Positions 61,094 to 64,000 of a DNA stretch of 64,000 nucleotides are shown here, piece by piece (position 1 is the first letter of the stretch; every line of letters starts with the position of its first letter). The position numbers and the translations under genes are program-made. The DNA is taken from the NCBI GenBank assembly GCA_000531095.1, contig HG799468.1, forward strand, positions 69,922-133,921. The letters are read 5' to 3'. The notes beneath the pieces are model-generated. The model was not told the origin of the DNA and did no database searches. It worked only from the letters and a program-made list of their open reading frames with translations. Origin of the DNA: Gemmata massiliana. GTDB taxonomy: Bacteria; Planctomycetota; Planctomycetia; Gemmatales; Gemmataceae.

Positions 61094-63118
61094 TCATTTC
61101 TTCTTGGGGAACTGCCAGTTCTCATCGAACAGCCCGGCGGCGACGACCTCATACGCGGCAGGATCTTTCTCGGTCGGCGCCGGCTTGATTACGGCCCAGT
61201 CGCCGAGCCGGGGGTACAAGAGCGCGTTGGTGCCCTTCAAGTCGGCCTCTTTGAACGTGTGTCCGCTGTTGATGACGACGTACCGCGTCGGTTTCAGTGG
61301 ATTCGGGTAGATCAGCACAGGAACGTGTGTTTTCGGATCGTACTCCACGCCGTTCACAACAAGCTTCTCTTTCGTCCACGTGACCGGCAACTTCGGCAGC
61401 ACCTTCGCAATAAGCGGATTGCTCTGCGGGTCGCCGAATAGCACGAGGTTTTCGGGCGCCCGACCTCCGACAACCTCCGCATCACAAACTGGTAACGCAC
61501 CGCGGAAATATCGGTCCCACATTGACGCGAACTGATTCACGGACGCGGTCGCGTGCTTGTCCGTGCCCGGAGCGAACCCCGTCGTCCCGGGTTTCACGAC
61601 AACGAACCGCGATAGAAAAGCGTCGTCGATCGGCCCTTGCAGTTCTTTGCGCTTACGCAAGTCCCCTTGCCACTTGTCGAGATCCGCAATCGACCATTGG
61701 CCACCTGCTTTAGTCAGAAAGAGTGCGACCGCGGTCGGTTGCGTCCCTTTTGTGGGCACCTTCTGCCCATCGATCACGATTTCCGCCGGAAACGTGTGCT
61801 CGGCGCGTAGCAAGCGGATCGCGGCCACGTTCTTCGTTTCGATCTGCAAACCGTCTTTCGTCCAGCGCGAGTCGACCACGGCCCTCTCGTAATGCCGGTC
61901 GAGGGCTTCAATGTCCCCGTGGCCGAAATCGTAGTACCGCGTGGTGTACGTCACGAACCGGACACGTTCGGGAGATTTGCGGTCGGTCGCGAGGTGCTTC
62001 TTGAACTCGGCCTCGGCCTTGTCTTGCCACTCCTTCGGCATCTGGTGTTCCAACCCCGGCGCGACGAGATGCGTGAACTTCAGTGGCTCCTTGAACGCTT
62101 TGAGTGCGTTTTCGATGTTGTCGGCAGCCTTCTTCTGCGGATCTTTCTCGCCACTGTAGGCAACAACCGGGACGTTGAATGCGTTCTCCGCGTAATCGAC
62201 CGCGTCGTAGATGTGGAGGCACTTCTCCTGATAGTCCGGTAGTTGCTTCGGCAGACTCGCAACGTAGCCGCGGGTCGTCGTGAATCCCGCTCCGGGACCG
62301 ATAGCAGCGAACATGAATGGATGGTGAAGCCCAATGTGCCAGGTACCGGCCCCGCCCATTGAAAAACCGCGAAGAATAACACGAGACGGATCGAGGGGAG
62401 AACTCCCCAGCTTTTCCTCGAATCTGAAGAACGCGCGGACCACGTCCATTACATCGGATTCCCCGGCCCACCGATAAGCGTTGTTACCTCGGCCGTACAC
62501 CTCAACGACTACGCGATCCAAATCTTTTGGTGCGGCCCCGCCGTGGGTGGCGATGAACTTTGCTTCGGTCAGCGATGCGTCGCGCCCGTGCAACACGATG
62601 TCGACGCGCCATTTCTTTTGAGGATCTTTGCCGTAGTCGTGCGGCAGCAGAACGGTGTAGGGTTGAATGGACTCGTCAACGTTCTCCGCGAGGTACGCGC
62701 GCAGAACCCACTTCCCCGGTGCGTCGCGCCAGACGGCCTTACCATCTTCGGCCTGTTTCGCGCGAGCAAGTCCCTGATCGAGTGTGGTGAGCGCCCACTT
62801 CCCGCTGTTCGTGTGGTACCACTCCTCGAACCGGACGATGTTCTCCGCGGCCTTCAGGTAGATTTCGACTTCGATCAGCACATCCCCGGGAATCTCCTTC
62901 TCTTTCAGCGCCGCAATTGCCTTGCGGAGTTGCTCCGTTTTCTCCGTGATTTGCTTGAGTGTGGCCTCGTCGGGCTTGGTCGCCTTCGGCGGGTCAAAGT
63001 TCGGCTGCACCGCCTTCTTGTCACCTTTTTTCTCTTGAGCCGCGACCGTGTCGGGTTGCGAAAACCCGATCGTAGCCGCAATACCGGCGCACAAACCGAC
63101 GGCGAGAACCAGGCGCAT
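61094..63118 (-). CDS. secreted alpha/beta hydrolase (esterase/prolyl-oligopeptidase-like)
   Basis: 674 residues. Signal peptide about 1-27. Residues ~160-400 form an alpha/beta hydrolase: YTVLLPHDYGKDPQKKWRVDIVLHGRD (oxyanion region), RVILRGFSMGGAGTWHIGLHHP with nucleophile Ser in GFSMGG, VVAYSGEKDPQKKAADN (Asp) and HLVAPGLEHQMPKE (His). Before it is a helical linker region rich in Lys/Glu; after it about 270 residues of unassigned beta-rich sequence including VVGGRAPENLVLFGDPQSN and HVPVLIYPNPL. Resembles planctomycete PHB-depolymerase/esterase-like proteins; substrate unknown. Confidence 0.85.
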   Translation of the reverse strand: MRLVLAVGLCAGIAATIGFSQPDTVAAQEKKGDKKAVQPNFDPPKATKPDEATLKQITEKTEQLRKAIAALKEKEIPGDVLIEVEIYLKAAENIVRFEEWYHTNSGKWALTTLDQGLARAKQAEDGKAVWRDAPGKWVLRAYLAENVDESIQPYTVLLPHDYGKDPQKKWRVDIVLHGRDASLTEAKFIATHGGAAPKDLDRVVVEVYGRGNNAYRWAGESDVMDVVRAFFRFEEKLGSSPLDPSRVILRGFSMGGAGTWHIGLHHPFMFAAIGPGAGFTTTRGYVASLPKQLPDYQEKCLHIYDAVDYAENAFNVPVVAYSGEKDPQKKAADNIENALKAFKEPLKFTHLVAPGLEHQMPKEWQDKAEAEFKKHLATDRKSPERVRFVTYTTRYYDFGHGDIEALDRHYERAVVDSRWTKDGLQIETKNVAAIRLLRAEHTFPAEIVIDGQKVPTKGTQPTAVALFLTKAGGQWSIADLDKWQGDLRKRKELQGPIDDAFLSRFVVVKPGTTGFAPGTDKHATASVNQFASMWDRYFRGALPVCDAEVVGGRAPENLVLFGDPQSNPLIAKVLPKLPVTWTKEKLVVNGVEYDPKTHVPVLIYPNPLKPTRYVVINSGHTFKEADLKGTNALLYPRLGDWAVIKPAPTEKDPAAYEVVAAGLFDENWQFPKKK

Positions 63119-63350
63119 GGGACGAGTCTCCGAGCGGGGACCAGCACACTACCAGTTCCCGGGCACGAGTTCCAGCACTCCGGGCGAGAAGAACCCGCCC
63201 GGTGCGTCATCGTTCCGGCGTCGGTTTTCCGTTTGGAACTTGGATCTCCGCAACCTGAAACTTGCTAGAATCGAAATGCGAGACGGTCCGGTTCGGGGCA
63301 CGCGGCAGGGGCCGCGACGGGAACCCGACGGACGCGCGCGGAGGTCAACC

Positions 63351-63932
63351 ATGATTTCGGTCAAAGTGGTAGTGTTGTGCTTCGTGGTTCTTGGCGTGGT
63401 GGCCGGTTCCGCGCGGGCGGCCAACCCGGTCGTCGTCGTCGAAACGAGCGCGGGGAGCTTCAAGATCGAGCTGTTCGAGGACAAGGCCCCGGTCACGGTG
63501 AAGAACTTCCTCCAGTACGTCGAAGACAAGCACTACGACGGTACCATCTTCCACCGGGTCATCAACGACTTCATGATCCAGGGCGGCGGGTTCGAGGCGG
63601 GGATGAAGGAGAAGAAGACCCGCGACCCGATCAAGAACGAGTCGAACAACGGGCTGTCGAACCTCAAGGGCACGATCGCGATGGCCCGCACCCGTGAACC
63701 GAACAGCGCCAGCGCCCAGTGGTACATCAACGTCAAGGATAACACGTTCCTCGACAAGGCCAAGGCCCAGGACGGCGTCGGGTACTGCGTGTTCGGCCGC
63801 GTGATCGAGGGCCAGGACGTGATCGACAAGATCAAGACCGTGGAGACCGACACCGTAAAGGGCCACGAGAACGTGCCCTCCAAGGACATTGTCATCAAGT
63901 CCGCGAAGGTCGTGAAAGAAGAAAAGAAATAA
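63351..63932 (+). CDS. secreted cyclophilin-type peptidyl-prolyl isomerase
   Basis: 193 residues. Signal peptide MISVKVVVLCFVVLGVVAGSARA. Cyclophilin domain: VETSAGSFKIELFEDKAPVTVKNFLQYVEDKHYDGTIFHRVINDFMIQGGGFEAGM (catalytic Arg in FHRV, FMIQGG), NLKGTIAMARTREPNSASAQWYINVKDN, VFGRVIEGQDVIDKI. Catalyses cis-trans proline isomerisation of exported proteins. GAGG precedes ATG 63351; the longer frame to 63048 is rejected because the signal peptide starts here. Last gene of the window. Confidence 0.93.
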   Translation: MISVKVVVLCFVVLGVVAGSARAANPVVVVETSAGSFKIELFEDKAPVTVKNFLQYVEDKHYDGTIFHRVINDFMIQGGGFEAGMKEKKTRDPIKNESNNGLSNLKGTIAMARTREPNSASAQWYINVKDNTFLDKAKAQDGVGYCVFGRVIEGQDVIDKIKTVETDTVKGHENVPSKDIVIKSAKVVKEEKK

Positions 63933-64000
63933 GCTTGAAAAGGCAGACGAGAGAAGGCAAGAGTAAAAAGAGAAAAGGCAAAAACGGAGCCAAGTGTTTG

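Noticed and set aside
1..64000. CRISPR arrays, rRNA and tRNA genes, complete IS elements
   Set aside because: None seen on reading both strands. A tRNA scan could still find a poorly conserved tRNA that I missed by eye.

Overview
The window looks like a chromosomal piece of a GC-rich planctomycete of the Gemmata type. The evidence is the gene content: paired DUF1501 and DUF1549/DUF1553 (PSD1/PSCyt1) secreted proteins, DUF1559 proteins with a type IV prepilin-like N-terminus, CRTAC1-like FG-GAP/UnbV repeats, small carboxypeptidase-regulatory-like lipoproteins, a COG1411-type HisA relative and loosely packed, mostly short operons. No rRNA, tRNA, CRISPR array, IS element or prophage was recognised by eye.

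Layout. 0-14.2 kb: secreted planctomycete proteins (FG-GAP protein, lipoprotein, two DUF1559, two tandem DUF1501+DUF1553 pairs). 14.6-18.8 kb: an unusual PLP-aminotransferase-fold/radical-SAM fusion, divergent from a secreted polysaccharide deacetylase. 18.9-22.2 kb: ADP-ribosylglycohydrolase and the translation genes rpsT, tsf, rpsB. 22.4-29.2 kb: HisA-like protein, two acetyltransferases, truB, lipid kinase, ArsR regulator, FmdB zinc ribbon, rhomboid protease, and an AT-richer orphan gene at 24.5 kb. 29.9-34.7 kb: one very long membrane-anchored, Lys/Gln/Pro-rich repeat protein, split by two frameshifts. 34.7-37.0 kb: three small same-strand ORFs separated by attC-like sites, read here as an integron-type cassette array without an integrase in the window. 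37.1-46.7 kb: WD40 protein, nadB, Uma2-type protein, cimA preceded by a transcription-attenuation leader, and valS. 47.1-55.5 kb: an RND efflux adaptor and pump, then feoA-feoA-feoB. 55.5-63.9 kb: secreted hypothetical, rpsU, methyltransferase, a persulfide-response locus (ArsR, CoA-disulfide-reductase/rhodanese, rhodanese-DUF2892), a secreted hydrolase and a secreted cyclophilin.

Three things stand out. (1) A 34-codon leader peptide, ending in an Ile/Val-rich run, precedes mutually exclusive antiterminator/terminator hairpins upstream of cimA; this is a classical attenuator layout. (2) attC-like sites at 34.7-37.0 kb share an almost invariant right half, and the best one has a spacer and an extrahelical base. 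(3) The PLP/radical-SAM fusion has both catalytic motif sets intact.

A caution on assembly quality: positions 9342-9378 match 37 of 42 bases of the Roche/454 Titanium paired-end (loxP) linker and break a DUF1553 gene. Three further gene breaks (about 1749, 30718 and 30748) are each repaired by adding one base, as expected from 454 homopolymer undercalls. These four lesions should be treated as probable assembly errors until resequenced, not as pseudogenes.
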